Shown here in pieces: positions 20,641 through 32,249 of a DNA stretch of 38,275 bases (its first letter is position 1; each line of letters begins with the position of its first letter). The stretch covers positions 279,709 through 317,983 of the forward strand of contig BFEA01000225.1 in the NCBI GenBank assembly GCA_003427395.1, written 5' to 3'. The stretch is from Chara braunii (lineage: Eukaryota; Streptophyta; Charophyceae; Charales; Characeae). Made by a program: the position numbers and the translations under genes. The notes under the pieces are model-generated. The model searched no databases and had not been told where the DNA came from. It was given only the letters and a program-made list of their open reading frames with translations.

Positions 20641-23600
20641 TTTGGCCCACTTCTTGTGTGTAGTTCGTCAATGCCTTCAACCACACAGCCAACCAGCGCT
20701 TGCAAACACGCCACGAGAACGAAGGTTTTTGAAAGGAGACTCAAGCTAGAGAAGTTGTTAAATTTTCCAGTGGGTTTAGACATTCATGTTGCAACCTAAG
20801 GTGCGTACATCCTGAAAACACGTATGTACTAGTTGAAATAGGTTGTTATATTTTTATTATTTCCCATTGCGGTAAGGCGAGCAATTCTTTCCTTTCATTT
20901 GCGTAATTTTTAACCTTTTGTATTATTAACGAGGCCAATATTTTTTTCTTTTAATCTTCGTAACTATTATTTTTTTTATGCCGTAATGTGCTGACGACTT
21001 CCAACGCTCAGGCTACGTGCATTTTCACCTAGTCATTCTCACTAACACTTGCGTCCCCTTGTTATTCAATCTTTTTACCATATCACAAACTCACGGTTAT
21101 TTGGGGTCCTCTATAACATTTTTTGGGCTGAACACGTGTCACAACTTTCTAAGGTCCTCTACAACAAATTTTGGCTGAACACGGGTTATGATTGAAGATA
21201 TTGAGGATCACTATCCCCATAGAAGGTGAAACCCATGAACAACAACCAAGATTTCATTTGTGTTTCGCTTCCAATTTCAAACTTTCAGACGAAGGATCCA
21301 ACGATAAAATAAATGCCTGTGAGCTTTTGAAATTTGGTCGAAATGGTTTTTATTTTCCATTCATAAATTAAATTTTGATTCATGAACCTTGTGATTACTC
21401 AATTTTGTTAGTCTTTTTCTCTCCTTCCCCCAATCGCATATGGTATGGAACCGATACGAGACGATGTCAATTTGGAGTTGGAACGCCATGCTCATCTTTC
21501 ATAAAATATTAGACAATATCCCCTTTTTGCATTTTTTCGAGCCCATAGCCACTTCAATTGGGAAGCAAAGTTTGACATGTAGTTGTTATCGGAGTTGATA
21601 TGTGTTTTTTATGCAAGTTGGGAAGTAAAAACGACGAAACCCCGATTTAATTTATTCTATAAACAATTTGTCCTTTAAAAGCCTTGGCATTATGAAGAGT
21701 CGATGTGCTTTTCATGAGCGAGGCATCAGTACCGTGAGAGTGCTGCTTTCGAAACTAGGATGCGGTTGTATTGATTGACAATTTGTATCTGTTGCGGCAA
21801 TTACATCGACTGACATCCAGAAGGCGGCCAAGTTTTTCGAATGTGTGGATGAACAACTGATTGATCATGATGATGTGGTCGGAGTTGTCACGGTCAATGG
21901 ACGTTCAGGTATCTCAAATATGGAGGATATTTATTTTGTTTTCCTACCTACGGAAACACACAGTGTGTGTGCACTTGTTTCTCGTAATAAGGAAGTCATT
22001 AATGAACCATCAGTTAAACCTAATAACACCATGAATGAAGTGCATGGTATACGATTAAGCTTATGAGAGTCAGTAACAAGATACGAATGAGATGAATTAA
22101 ACGAAGGCTATGATTTAAAACCTTTGACAACAAGCCGCAGTTCCTCATCTTTGTCCTGGTCCTTAAGAACAAAACCTCGCTTTGCCTTCCCTTTCTTAAC
22201 AAATGAAGTTGCACATCCGGCATACGAATGTCAAATATGCGTTAGCTGTGGATAAACATGTCATCTCATATGAGTTTGTGCCCCGCCTTGGTAAATGGGA
22301 TAAAATCTCCTCCTTGCTGCCTCGCTGGGCACCAACCTCTTGGTGAGAAAGGGGAATCCAAAAAAAATTGTTGTAATGATAACTGTCTCGCCCTTGTCTC
22401 CTTCTGAGGAACAAAACATACCGTTTACGTCGATTAAAACATAAAAAATCTTTAGTCTAATAGGTTTCACTAAGGAGATTCAATCCGCTATATCCACCAA
22501 AGATATAGATGAGTGGTTGCCCCCAAATGATAAACCTAGGCCCCAATTCAGTAATGGACTGTTATAAGTGTCGGGGTATTAAAATTTATTGATATGAGGA
22601 TTCCTCTGTCAGTTAGTCATATCTTTAATGTTTTCAAGATGATCGATATATATTATTTATGCAAAACTCTGTATAAAGAATTATAAAACATTATATTTAC
22701 AATTGCAAAAAACATTAAATCATTGTAGGCTATCGACAGACCCCCGATTCCTTAGGGGTCAGAAACAAAATGATGGCTGCTAATGAGATTTATCAACGGT
22801 GGTCGTCGTCGGACGTCACCCTCGATTTTTTTGGAATAGGCTATTTTTTTTGTTTTTCGAAAAGCGAGGGAAGGTACTGGTGGTTCAATGAAAAAAAAAA
22901 ACCTGCAGAAAACAAATAGTAAACGATATTTTTGTATTTCTCGTGTTATCATAAGAGGAATAAGTCGTCCAAAATTAATGATATAGATTGCAAAAGAAGA
23001 TAAATTATTGGATAAAACTCGATATTATCCATAGGAGTGTTGATTGCGACTCTACAGTTGTTGATGTACCTTTACGGATAATCATAAAAATAGGACGAGC
23101 TTTGAGCACCGTATGGTTGCTAAATCACGACAGTATCAGGCAATGATGGCAAAATCTGCATGATGGGTTGTAGGAAATATTGCTACTAGATTGAGTTGTA
23201 TACATTTTTTATATGATATCATCGTGTTAGTTGTTTTGACATATTTTGACATTTAGCGTTTCCAGATAATCGCCTATGACAAGGAACGCAAAGTTGTTAA
23301 AGAATAAGATTAAGATCTCATAAATTAATCCACACATGGATCAATGTGATCCACAAATTGTCAAAGATTTAGTTATGTCATATTTTTTTTCCTCAAGAAG
23401 CATTATGCATTCGAGCTTAATTGAACAACTGCCGCCAGAGTTGGGTATTCTATAAAAACAAACAAGCACTTGGTCTCAAACTATTAGGTAAGTCTTTGCT
23501 GGGAGTTTTAAAAATGGGTGATATTTTGAAAGTTTCTCCCTCTTGTATGGATTGGCGTTGTCCTTGTTGGCTCCTTATGCTTATTTTTGTCGATTTTTTT

Positions 23601-24381
23601 AATATTTACCTTAGAACCTTTTTAACGAACACTAAAATGATCAAGATGATGACACCAGTTGTCGAAACTCCTATCCAAGAAGTGCATAATTATTTAAGAA
23701 CCTTGTCTAAAACTTCGGGGTAAAAATGAGAGAGAATATGAGAAATAAGAAGCGGTGAAGTGCAAAGTCCTCAAGTTGATAGGTACATATCTCAATGATG
23801 CATTGACATTGATAAAGAATGGACGTAAGATTTAGGCTCGCTCGTGTTTAGATGCAAAAGGTGTATAACGAGAGTTAAATCCATGTCCTCAAACTCACAA
23901 TTTGGTACTTCGACCTATTAGGTTATATTTGTTGTGGTTCCGATTCTTTGGAATCGACGAAGTATTTCAGTACACTAATTCTCGTGGACTAGCATAACTT
24001 TGTTTCTCCAATGAATGAGGAATTAATTTTTCTTATGAGTATTGTCTTACTAGTCTTTCTTTCGCCTCTACTTTCCATTGTTGTATGACATAGGATATCG
24101 TATTGTATGGTTATGTATCGTATGTGAGTATTCATGTTTATTTTATGACAAATGATTGTAGCGTTATTGCAACAGTATTTTAGTGCGGTTAATATTTCAA
24201 ACATGGATATTGAACTTACTTTTCTACCATCAATGCCTACTTTCTTATATCTTCTACTAATTCTTCTTCGTTTTAAGATTCGTCCACCTAGAGTCAATAA
24301 TATCAATAAAATTTGCTCAACCAATGAGGAAAAAAATAAAGAAGAAGAAAAAGAGGTCAATCAACAAAGGGTAGACAAACT
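20641..24381. other. AT-rich stretch, no gene supported
   Basis: A short diverged direct repeat is present near 21103-21195 (GGTCCTCTA(T/C)AACA, then GGCTGAACACG). The plus frame 21779-22066 (about 95 codons) has balanced composition, but I recognise no domain. Nothing else reads as coding or RNA. Composition is distinctly AT-richer than in 5000-18500. Confidence 0.45.
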
Positions 24382-24492
24382 TTGAAAGCTAGATAAATTG
24401 AATGAAGATCTTGGCGTAGATAAATTGAATGAAGATCTTTTTGAGTTTATCGCCTTACGCCAAGATCTTCATTCAATTTATATAGCTTTCAA
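24382..24492. repeat. Inverted repeat with 37-bp arms and a repeat-bearing loop
   Basis: Arms 24382-24418 and 24456-24492 are inverse complements (core TTGAATGAAGATCTTGGCGTA) with about one mismatch. The 37-base loop begins with a second copy of GATAAATTGAATGAAGATCTT and then GAGTTTATC, so the loop can itself pair. It lies directly next to the inverted repeat at 24530-24639. Confidence 0.85.
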
Positions 24493-24529
24493 TATATGGC
24501 AAGAACCCGATCGAGTTCATAATGAAGAT

Positions 24530-24639
24530 CTTTTTGAGTTTTTCTATTCCGAACGAGGATAGTGGATAATGGCATTGTTACACATTAGTATCGGGTCCAT
24601 TATCCACTATCCTCGTTCGGAATAGAAAAACTCAAAAAG
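24530..24639. repeat. Perfect 43-bp inverted repeat with a 24-base loop
   Basis: Arm 24530-24572 begins CTTTTTGAGTTTTTCTATTC. Arm 24597-24639 is its exact inverse complement. Outside the perfect stem, ATATATGGCAAGA at 24493-24506 pairs again with TCTTGCCATATAT at 24653-24665. The AAGATCTTTTTGAGTTT at the start of the left arm is also in the loop of the preceding inverted repeat, so the two structures share sequence. Confidence 0.9.
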
Positions 24640-24669
24640 TTTTTTCGAATTATCTTGCCATATATTTTT

Positions 24670-26930
24670 GTTCAAAGTGTGCTAAGAAAAACGATGTTCC
24701 TTTACAAAGATGTTAAATTTCAATAACGCTGGATCCCACGATTCAATAACAAATCTTAAGAATACCGACCTCACTACCCTTGATCCCTTTCGATCTTGCT
24801 TATCTCAACGACGTTCATCTCCATCTTCGAGGAATTACTTGTTTCCTCGTCGATTTCACGAGCTTACCTCCTTTGGGTACCCGTTCCACTCCGCTCATCT
24901 ACGATGTATTCCCCACCACTACATTGGTTACCTGTTTTGCAAACACCTGCCCATCCTTCCTTAATGAGGAAATATATATATATATATATTTTTACTTCGC
25001 ATATGGTAAAATTTCAATTCTCTTATGTTGGATTGCATTATTTTAAACATATTCGTGATGATGTCTCGAGAACCATGCTCTTTTTAGTTTAAGTATGGAA
25101 TAATTTTAATTACGTTGAGTTGACTTCCATTGTTATGGTTGGTTTCTCATTATAACCATGAATCTCGCCGTTATGAGGTAAAACGCTTAATTCGTTTAGG
25201 AATCGTGAGTGACGGCATCGCCCTTGAGAAATATATTCCTTGGAAGGAAAGACCAAGATCGGTATACCTTTTATGAGATGAATGTTAGAAATGTTCTTTG
25301 TTAGAATACCTGTGATTGAGAGGATGTAATTTTTTCCCTTACTTTGCAGTAATCACTTCTTTTCACCCAAGCATTTAGTGAATGATTGCCCATTTGTGCA
25401 ATCGGCAGCTTGCTCATTTTTGGAACCTCTTCCTTATCATATATGTAATGCACATCCTTTCAGGGTGAATTTTTTTTTCGCTCTACCAAGTTTTTGCTTT
25501 CTTTAGGGTTATATAGCTATCTTCTGCGTTAGGCTCTTCTCGATGTCTCGAAACTTGTGTCCACGTTTTTTGCTTCTTCGTCATTCTTGCAAAAAAATAG
25601 ATAAAAATTTTATTTTTATTTTTTTATTTTTGTCTCTTGTTCTTTTGCCTTTAGCGAGAATGTGTATAATTTTTATATTTTGTTTGAATTTTCGTTCTCA
25701 CGTCCATGTTTACGAATTCAGGCACCACCATTCTTCGTTCTTTAATTCACCTCACAATCCTCCATGTTCTTCTCATTATTGCATTTTATTAAATTTTCAT
25801 CCTTACGTGGAAATTGCTTTCCTCTTGCTTAGGTGTTAGACCTTCAAACACATCCTGTTTTGTCTTTCATATACTAAGCAGCATCCTATTTCTCTCACTG
25901 TTTTCTCCCTTGCTCCCTTCTTTATTTGCACGTCATTTTTTTCCTCCTTAAAACGTTTTTTCCCACTGTTCTGGTCTATCATGGTGGATCGCCGTGTAGA
26001 GTGAGACTACATCCCCGACACCAGACTTCTATAATACACAATGCATCTACCATCTTTATTTCTCTTTGCCTTTTTTCTCCAAATCTATCCTGCATTTATC
26101 TTCCATGTTTGCACAGGTGTAAATCCCACAAGCATGGTTGACGAGTCATAAATTGGCGGTGAGTTAATCGTGGTCGGGGGAAGTCGTTGCATTGTTGTGC
26201 CAGATTATAGGACCGTAACCGGTGCAAACTTATGATAGTTAGTTGAGGGTTCAATTGGGTCCGCAAGAACGGGCTATCGGTGTTCGTGCAAATGTTGTTA
26301 GATTGGGGGGTAATTGGCAGTAAGCACCATGGCAAAGAGTGGGGTAAAATGTTTTGCTTTTGCCCTCATCGATGTTTTTTTTTGTTGATGGAAACATAAA
26401 TTTTCTTTCGTGATCTTTCTCTCCACGCTTTATGGGTGTGATGTATGAAACTAAGTGATATTTGAGTCTGAGTTTATGAATCAGTCTGTATGTTGGTTTA
26501 TGGACTTGAATGTTGCCTTGGTCACTCCATGGTTGTAATCTCAAGTGTGTTCTAGCATATCCATTTTCGTCTTTTTCACATTTCGAGAATCGTGTGGGAG
26601 GACCTAAGTTTAGTGTAGACATGAATGAAGCTGTCTTTTCCTTTTGTTATGGCAAAGAACATAGGATTAAAAAATGTTTGCTTGTTCTCAACAATTTTGT
26701 TCGGTTACATGTTGTATCATGTGTAGACGTGGCTTCGTGTCCGGTGTGCTCACGTATTCTCTTTGTCTTTTGTTCTCCATTTCTCTCTCAAAAAAGAAAA
26801 ACAAAAGAAAACTGAGTCTTTCGGGTTGTGTTGACCGTGCCCTTAGTGCTCGCCAATTTGCATGTTATCCATGGTGTAGAGTTGAGCCAACGAACTTTGT
26901 CATTTGCCACGATACTGCTGGCCGTTGGTC
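24670..26930. other. AT-rich stretch, no gene supported
   Basis: A (TA)n run lies at 24970-24988. Several frames of 70-120 codons occur on both strands, all of biased composition and with no domain I recognise. Confidence 0.45.
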
Positions 26931-27004
26931 CAAGGTATGTATCTTGTATACGAATAGAAGATACGAGGTACCTTGTATTCGAATACAAAATACGTACCTT
27001 GTAG
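26931..27004. repeat. Cluster of overlapping palindromes
   Basis: The perfect 16-base palindrome TTGTATTCGAATACAA is at 26973-26988, inside a larger GGTACC...GGTACG-type palindrome. To its left, 26934-26973 is another near-palindrome starting AAGGTATGTATCTTG and ending GAGGTACCTT. Similar motifs occur at 37675-37690 and 37907-37925. Confidence 0.65.
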
Positions 27005-27429
27005 AACAAATTTAAGGGTGCAACTTTCCTTAGGCGAGGAAAAAACAAAACTAATAATAATAATATTACGAATAACAGTCGACCGCCACCAGGATGCACG
27101 TTGAAGGATCCTAGGACACGGCTTTAGCTTGCAGTGTAAAGTTTTTTTTCTTTTTTAAAGGAACACATTGATTCCATATCGGCGTGAAGTACTTGAGCGA
27201 AAACCTGCACTGCTGATGTGGACGGTCACGACGACGGGCGCAAGAGAGGGACGATTAACAAAAAAACACAATTTTTGGACAACTTGTCATGCCATTTATA
27301 ACAAAATCCAATGATAATTTCAACCGAACTTACCACCAAGTCATAAAGTGGAGACCATAGTTACTAACTAAAGAAAAAACAAACAAACATCTAGGAAGAT
27401 TTTTATGCCAAGCCGGATTCCCAGGTGTG
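27005..27429. other. Non-coding stretch, no gene seen
   Basis: AT-rich with short A and T runs. I see no duplication, RNA or frame worth calling. Confidence 0.45.
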
Positions 27430-27479
27430 ATGCTCGGGGGGTCTGACGCCCGGGGTACCTGAGGCGTTCAATATATATA

Positions 27480-27817
27480 CTAGGTTACCAGAGTGGTCCG
27501 GGGTCACTTGCACGACCGAGCCAAAAAAATAAAAATGAACTAGGCTACCAGTCGGGCCGCCCGGGTCCCGGATGGCCAGCCTGTGCAAGGACCAGGGAAG
27601 GTCCCAGCCAAAAAAACAAACAAACAAAACGTGTTCCAAAAAAATTGAAAAAAAACTATGTTATGCAGAAAAATAAATTGAACAACTTTTGGAATAGGGT
27701 CGCATCAAAATTCTTCACCAGATTTAGAATAAAAAATAAAATAAAATAAATCATATTTTTATTTTTATTTTTTTGGCCCTGCCGGGCAAGTGACCCCGGG
27801 CCACTCTGGTAGCCTAG
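27480..27817. repeat. Foldback copy of the AT-shell/GC-core repeat, arms of about 56 bp
   Basis: The left arm 27480-27536 (CTAGGTTACCAGAGTGG...) and right arm 27762-27817 (ending CCACTCTGGTAGCCTAG) are close inverse complements about 225 bases apart. Between them lie a GC-rich core (27540-27605) and the AT-rich shell with TATGTTATGCAG (27659). The core matches the inverse complement of 35806-35880, including GTGCAAGGACCA and GGTCCCAGC. A (TA)n tract (27469-27478) lies just outside the left arm. Confidence 0.75.
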
Positions 27818-27929
27818 AAAATTAAAGAAATTATTTTTATTGTGTATTTGTTATTCTAAAATTTGTGAAGAATTTTGCTGTGACCATGTGACCAACCTTG
27901 TTCAGTTTATTTTTTTGCATAACATAATT

Positions 27930-28275
27930 NNNNNNNNNNNNNNNNNNNNNNNNNNNNNNNNNNNNNNNNNNNNNNNNNNNNNNNNNNNNNNNNNNNNNNN
28001 NNNNNNNNNNNNNNNNNNNNNNNNNNNNNNNNNNNNNNNNNNNNNNNNNNNNNNNNNNNNNNNNNNNNNNNNNNNNNNNNNNNNNNNNNNNNNNNNNNNN
28101 NNNNNNNNNNNNNNNNNNNNNNNNNNNNNNNNNNNNNNNNNNNNNNNNNNNNNNNNNNNNNNNNNNNNNNNNNNNNNNNNNNNNNNNNNNNNNNNNNNNN
28201 NNNNNNNNNNNNNNNNNNNNNNNNNNNNNNNNNNNNNNNNNNNNNNNNNNNNNNNNNNNNNNNNNNNNNNNNNNN
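27930..28275. other. Assembly gap (346 undetermined bases)
   Basis: A run of N separates a shell-repeat copy (ending GCATAACATAATT) from a T run followed by the LINE 3' end. The gap therefore hides the LINE 3' junction and any target-site duplication there. Reading frames drawn through it are meaningless. Confidence 1.
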
Positions 28276-28723
28276 TTTTTTTTGTTAAACATATGAATCA
28301 TATATTTCAAGAGAACAGGTCGAGGTCAGGGACCTCACAATTCAACCCGGGGTTATTCTGGCAGCATCAGCCAGTTTAGCTTACAGTCCATTGACTGGGG
28401 AACTATGCCCTTTTCTTTCAACTGAGCAAACCATTTAACCTCTCGTAACCGATTTGACTGTACTTCCTTACTCAGTAACTGCATCCATGATTGTAGTCTT
28501 ATGAAACCTCCCTTGGGCCTACTACCTCTTACTCCCTATTCTAACTAACCTAGTGTTCCACAGACCTAACAACGGTCTGAACTCGGCCCAGCTTCGACCG
28601 AGGGGAACCTTGGTTCTGTCCTAACCTTTGGGCACTCTCCCTGCACCTCCCCCCTTTTACGGTTTACCGCAACCGTCGACTGAAACCGAGTGCCCTGGTT
28701 CCTTATCCTAACTAACCTACCTC
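28276..28723 (-). other. 3' UTR of the LINE
   Basis: On the minus strand the stretch runs from the ORF2 stop to an A run that enters the gap. It contains no ORF. Its last determined bases read TATGTTTAAC then A8. The sequence is unrelated by eye to the 4124-4425 insertion. Confidence 0.6.
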
Positions 28724-30462
28724 CTACCCATGTTCTAACCAACCACTGAAGACCAGTCTCCCATCCGTGGAGATAGAAACTATTTTGTCGCTCCGGGCCC
28801 AGGTATTCCGAAACCACCCCAACCCGTTTCTTTGTTTGCCTCCATCTGCTTTCCTGGACCAGTCCGCCCTGATGGTTGTGACCAGGAGTCCTCTGAATGT
28901 TGCCTCTGCTTGTTTCTCTGGGAGGGATTCACCCCTGAATCTGAGGCTATTCCTGTCGAGCCATATGACCCACAGCATCGCCACTCTAGCCATTTGAGCA
29001 ACATAGCCCCAACCTTCTCTACTACTTTGGTTCTGAGGTAGTCCGCCCAAAAGGACCCATCTCTGCCCCGTGAAAATCTCATCACCTGTAATCCACCTCC
29101 AGTATTTCTCCCACCAGTCCCACCATTTTCTTGACTTGGGACATTCCCACCACAGATGACTCATTGATTCCTGAATGGTCTGGCATCTATCACACCGGGT
29201 ATCAATCTCCGTCCCTTTCTCAGTGGGAACTGAGAGGTGCGATTGTAGCCACAGGAGAGAGGCCATCTTCTGAGATGGGATGTCCTTTAGCTGGGCCCAC
29301 AATCTGGACAGTTCCATCTCTGACGGAGGGGCGAGGTCGGGAACCTCTTTTTCCCAGCGAAGGGCGATCTTTTTGCAAAGTGAACCAGGGTTTTTTTTCC
29401 TCTTCATAATCAGCGCAGTGGATAGCGACTCCAACCCCTTGATACAGTCTTCGTCCACTTGCCATAACCAAACTGCTGGGTCGATCCTAAGTTCACGAAG
29501 TGTTACTCCGTGCCCTACCAGGTAGGGGATGTGGGGTAACCCTTCCTGTTGTGGAGGTTTGAGTTTCACCCTGATTTCTTTCAAGTCTGCACGCCCGTAC
29601 ATCAGCTGTATTCCGTATCTTTCCAGCGCTGGTTGATTCAGGAGGATCCTCTTATAGGTTTCCAGCCAGCATTTGCCCAGACCATCCTCTGTCCATCTTT
29701 CCAACCTGCAGAACCATACCGCCTCCCCATTGTCCCATTTGTACCAAGTACCGAGGGGGTCCACACACTCTGGACCTAAAAGCCTCTTCCACTGATCAGG
29801 GATCGCTTCCAACACTGTATGCAGACGCTCCTCTTGCCTGGGCAATTGTCCCCGTATGCGCTTCAGTTGCAGACTTGACTTCCAGCTATTTGTGGTATCA
29901 TCCCAAAGGTCTCCCACAGTCGAGATCCCTTTTTGTAGCCAACTCTGGCCGAAGGCACCCGACTCTCTGGCCAGCGGGAGTCACTTTCCATCCACCCCTC
30001 TGATGTGGTTGTTCTCAAACAAACACTGTCTGCGAACTTCCTCCTTGGTAGTGGGGCTGCTGCATCCTGTTGGCTTGCTTTTCCTCCAGGCTAGCAGGAC
30101 CTCCCTCCAAAACCTTGATCTTGGACGTTTGTAGGAGTAATTGTCTGACATGATCGCTACCCAAACATCCGAAGGCCTAGCCAGTTTCCACTCGTTAGCC
30201 AACAGGGCTTCTGCCAGCATAATCCAGTCTGCTTGTTCTTCTGCTATGGCCACCCGGATAATCCACTTAGCCAGCAAGGCTGTGTTTTGAGCGCCTGGGT
30301 CTGTCAGAGCTAAACCTCCCTCTTCTCTTGAGGTGCATATGGTATCCCAAGCCACCTTGGAGATAAAACCTCTCTCCGGGTCTCCCTTTGGCTTCCAAAT
30401 AAACCTTCTTGCTACCTTCCTTACAGTCTTGATGAGTGGTGGACTTAGCCTTCGGACCGTTG

Positions 30463-31700
30463 CTACGTACCAGAGAAGGGCAAAAACCGAGACCATAACA
30501 GCAAGCGCTCTCCCAATGAGAGAGAGAGATGATGAGCCTTTCCCCAACTTTTCACCCTTTTGGAGATCTCTTGTAAAATGATGTCCTGGGAGGCCGAGCA
30601 ATCACCGAGTGCCACCTGTATGCCCCAAAACCGTTCCGCTTTGTCTGCTTCCACTCGCTCCATACCCCACATGACAGACAGTGAGAACTGTTTAGGTAGG
30701 AAAAAAACAGACTTATTCCAATTAACTGCTGCCTTCGACAGTTCTGCGAAGTCCACCAGGCATTTCTTCAATGCCCCCAGTGAACGATCGCTGTTTGCAT
30801 AAATTGCAAAAAGATAATCCGCCAAGGCTTTCACCCGGCTTTCTTTCCCTCCAAGTCCGCATAGGCCGATAATATATGGATGAGCACGGATGTTGCAAAG
30901 AAGGGGTTCGAGGTAGAGTACAAAAAGCAGGGGTGCCAAAGGGCATCCCTGCCGTAGAGAGCGTGAGAGGTTAAACTCTTCCGAGATTTTTCCATGTACA
31001 CAGACTGCTGCAGTGGACAGCCCATACAACACCTTTACCCACTGGCAGAAACACTCACCAAAGCCCATGAAGCGCAGAGTAGTTAGGACGAAAGTCCAGT
31101 TAACTCTGTCATAGGTTTTTTCTAGGTCCAATAACAGCACTGCCGTGTCTTGTTCCTCCCTCTCGATCAGTTCTAGCACCTCGATAGCTATCACCATGTT
31201 CTCAAAAATTGAGCGGCCACACACGAATGCTCCCTGATCTCGATGGACTAGACCGGGAAGGTAGTCAGCAAGCCTGTTGGCCAAAGTCTTGACCAACAGT
31301 TTGTAGACTACATTAAGAAGAGATATTGGGCCCTAGTTCCGCACTTCACTGCGTTCACCCTTCTTATAGAGTAACGAAATGATTCCTCTTGTCATAGTCC
31401 GCCCCAATCTTCCTCCTTCTCGGACAGCATTGTAGACTTCCACCAGGCTCGTCTTCAGGTCCTCCCAGCATGCTCCGTGAAATTCTACCGGCAATCCGTC
31501 ATCTCCCGGCGCTTTCCATCGGGCCATGACCTGGAGTGTGGCAGTCAGTTCTTCTTGTGTTACCGGTCTGTCCAACCATACTTTTCCACTGTCTGATTGG
31601 CGTGTAGTCACATTGTTCCATAGTGTTGATCCCTCCGCCATGTTATCGTCTAGGTCGTCATACGGTCTGCGTGTTGTCATGATATCCCGGTAGTAGTCCA
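30463..31700 (-). other. Reverse transcriptase domain of LINE ORF2
   Basis: This covers the fingers/palm region from WKAPGDDGLPVEF, through YKKG, a stop at codon 541 just before GPISLLNVVYK, HRDQGAFVCGRS, LDLEKTYDRVNW and RQGCPLAPLLF, to the altered ADY box. One catalytic Asp of the DD pair is lost. The frame is lost at the GA microsatellite 30518-30529 and resumes in the next frame with IGRALAVMVSVFALLWY. Confidence 0.9.
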
Positions 31701-32249
31701 CTGCGTAGCAACACATATCTTCGTTCGAAGTTGCCATTGGTTTCCCTAATTGATGTGGAAGAACCAGTTCTCTCATCTGCACCGCCTTAGACTTGGGGAG
31801 GAGGCGTTTGAAAGTCTCCTTCGTTACCCGGTCCGACGTGATGACGCCCTTGATTTCTAGGATCTTAGTCAACCTCTCTTGTTTCTGCAGTTCCCATCTG
31901 TCCTAGTCCAACATTCTTTCCTTGCGCTCCTCTGCCCAGAACAGGTCCGATACAGGGTGCTGTCCCAGCATTTTTTCCGCTTCCTCCAATCTGTTTTTCA
32001 GGTCCAGTTCCTCCTTGTTGCGATGGTAAGCCGCAATCTGAGAGAAAGAATCGAGTTTGAGAGATATCACTCTCAATCCTGCGTCCAGCCACTCTGCAAC
32101 GGACTCACAATGTTGTTTGAACCCCTTCCAGTGAAGCCAGAAATTCGAGATCCAGGAAGTTATCCCCTCGTCATTTAGCAGCTCTGTGTTCAGCCGGAAA
32201 TAACCCAGGCCTCTGGTTGCCACCGCCGCCAAGGTGCAGGTCATCACCA

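Noticed and set aside
24710-25092. Overlapping plus-strand frames that look like fragments of a polyprotein
   Set aside because: Three frames are open at once, none has recognisable retroelement or organellar motifs, and they run into a (TA)n tract.
27837-28379. Long open frames on both strands across the gap
   Set aside because: They consist almost entirely of undetermined bases, so there is no evidence of coding.
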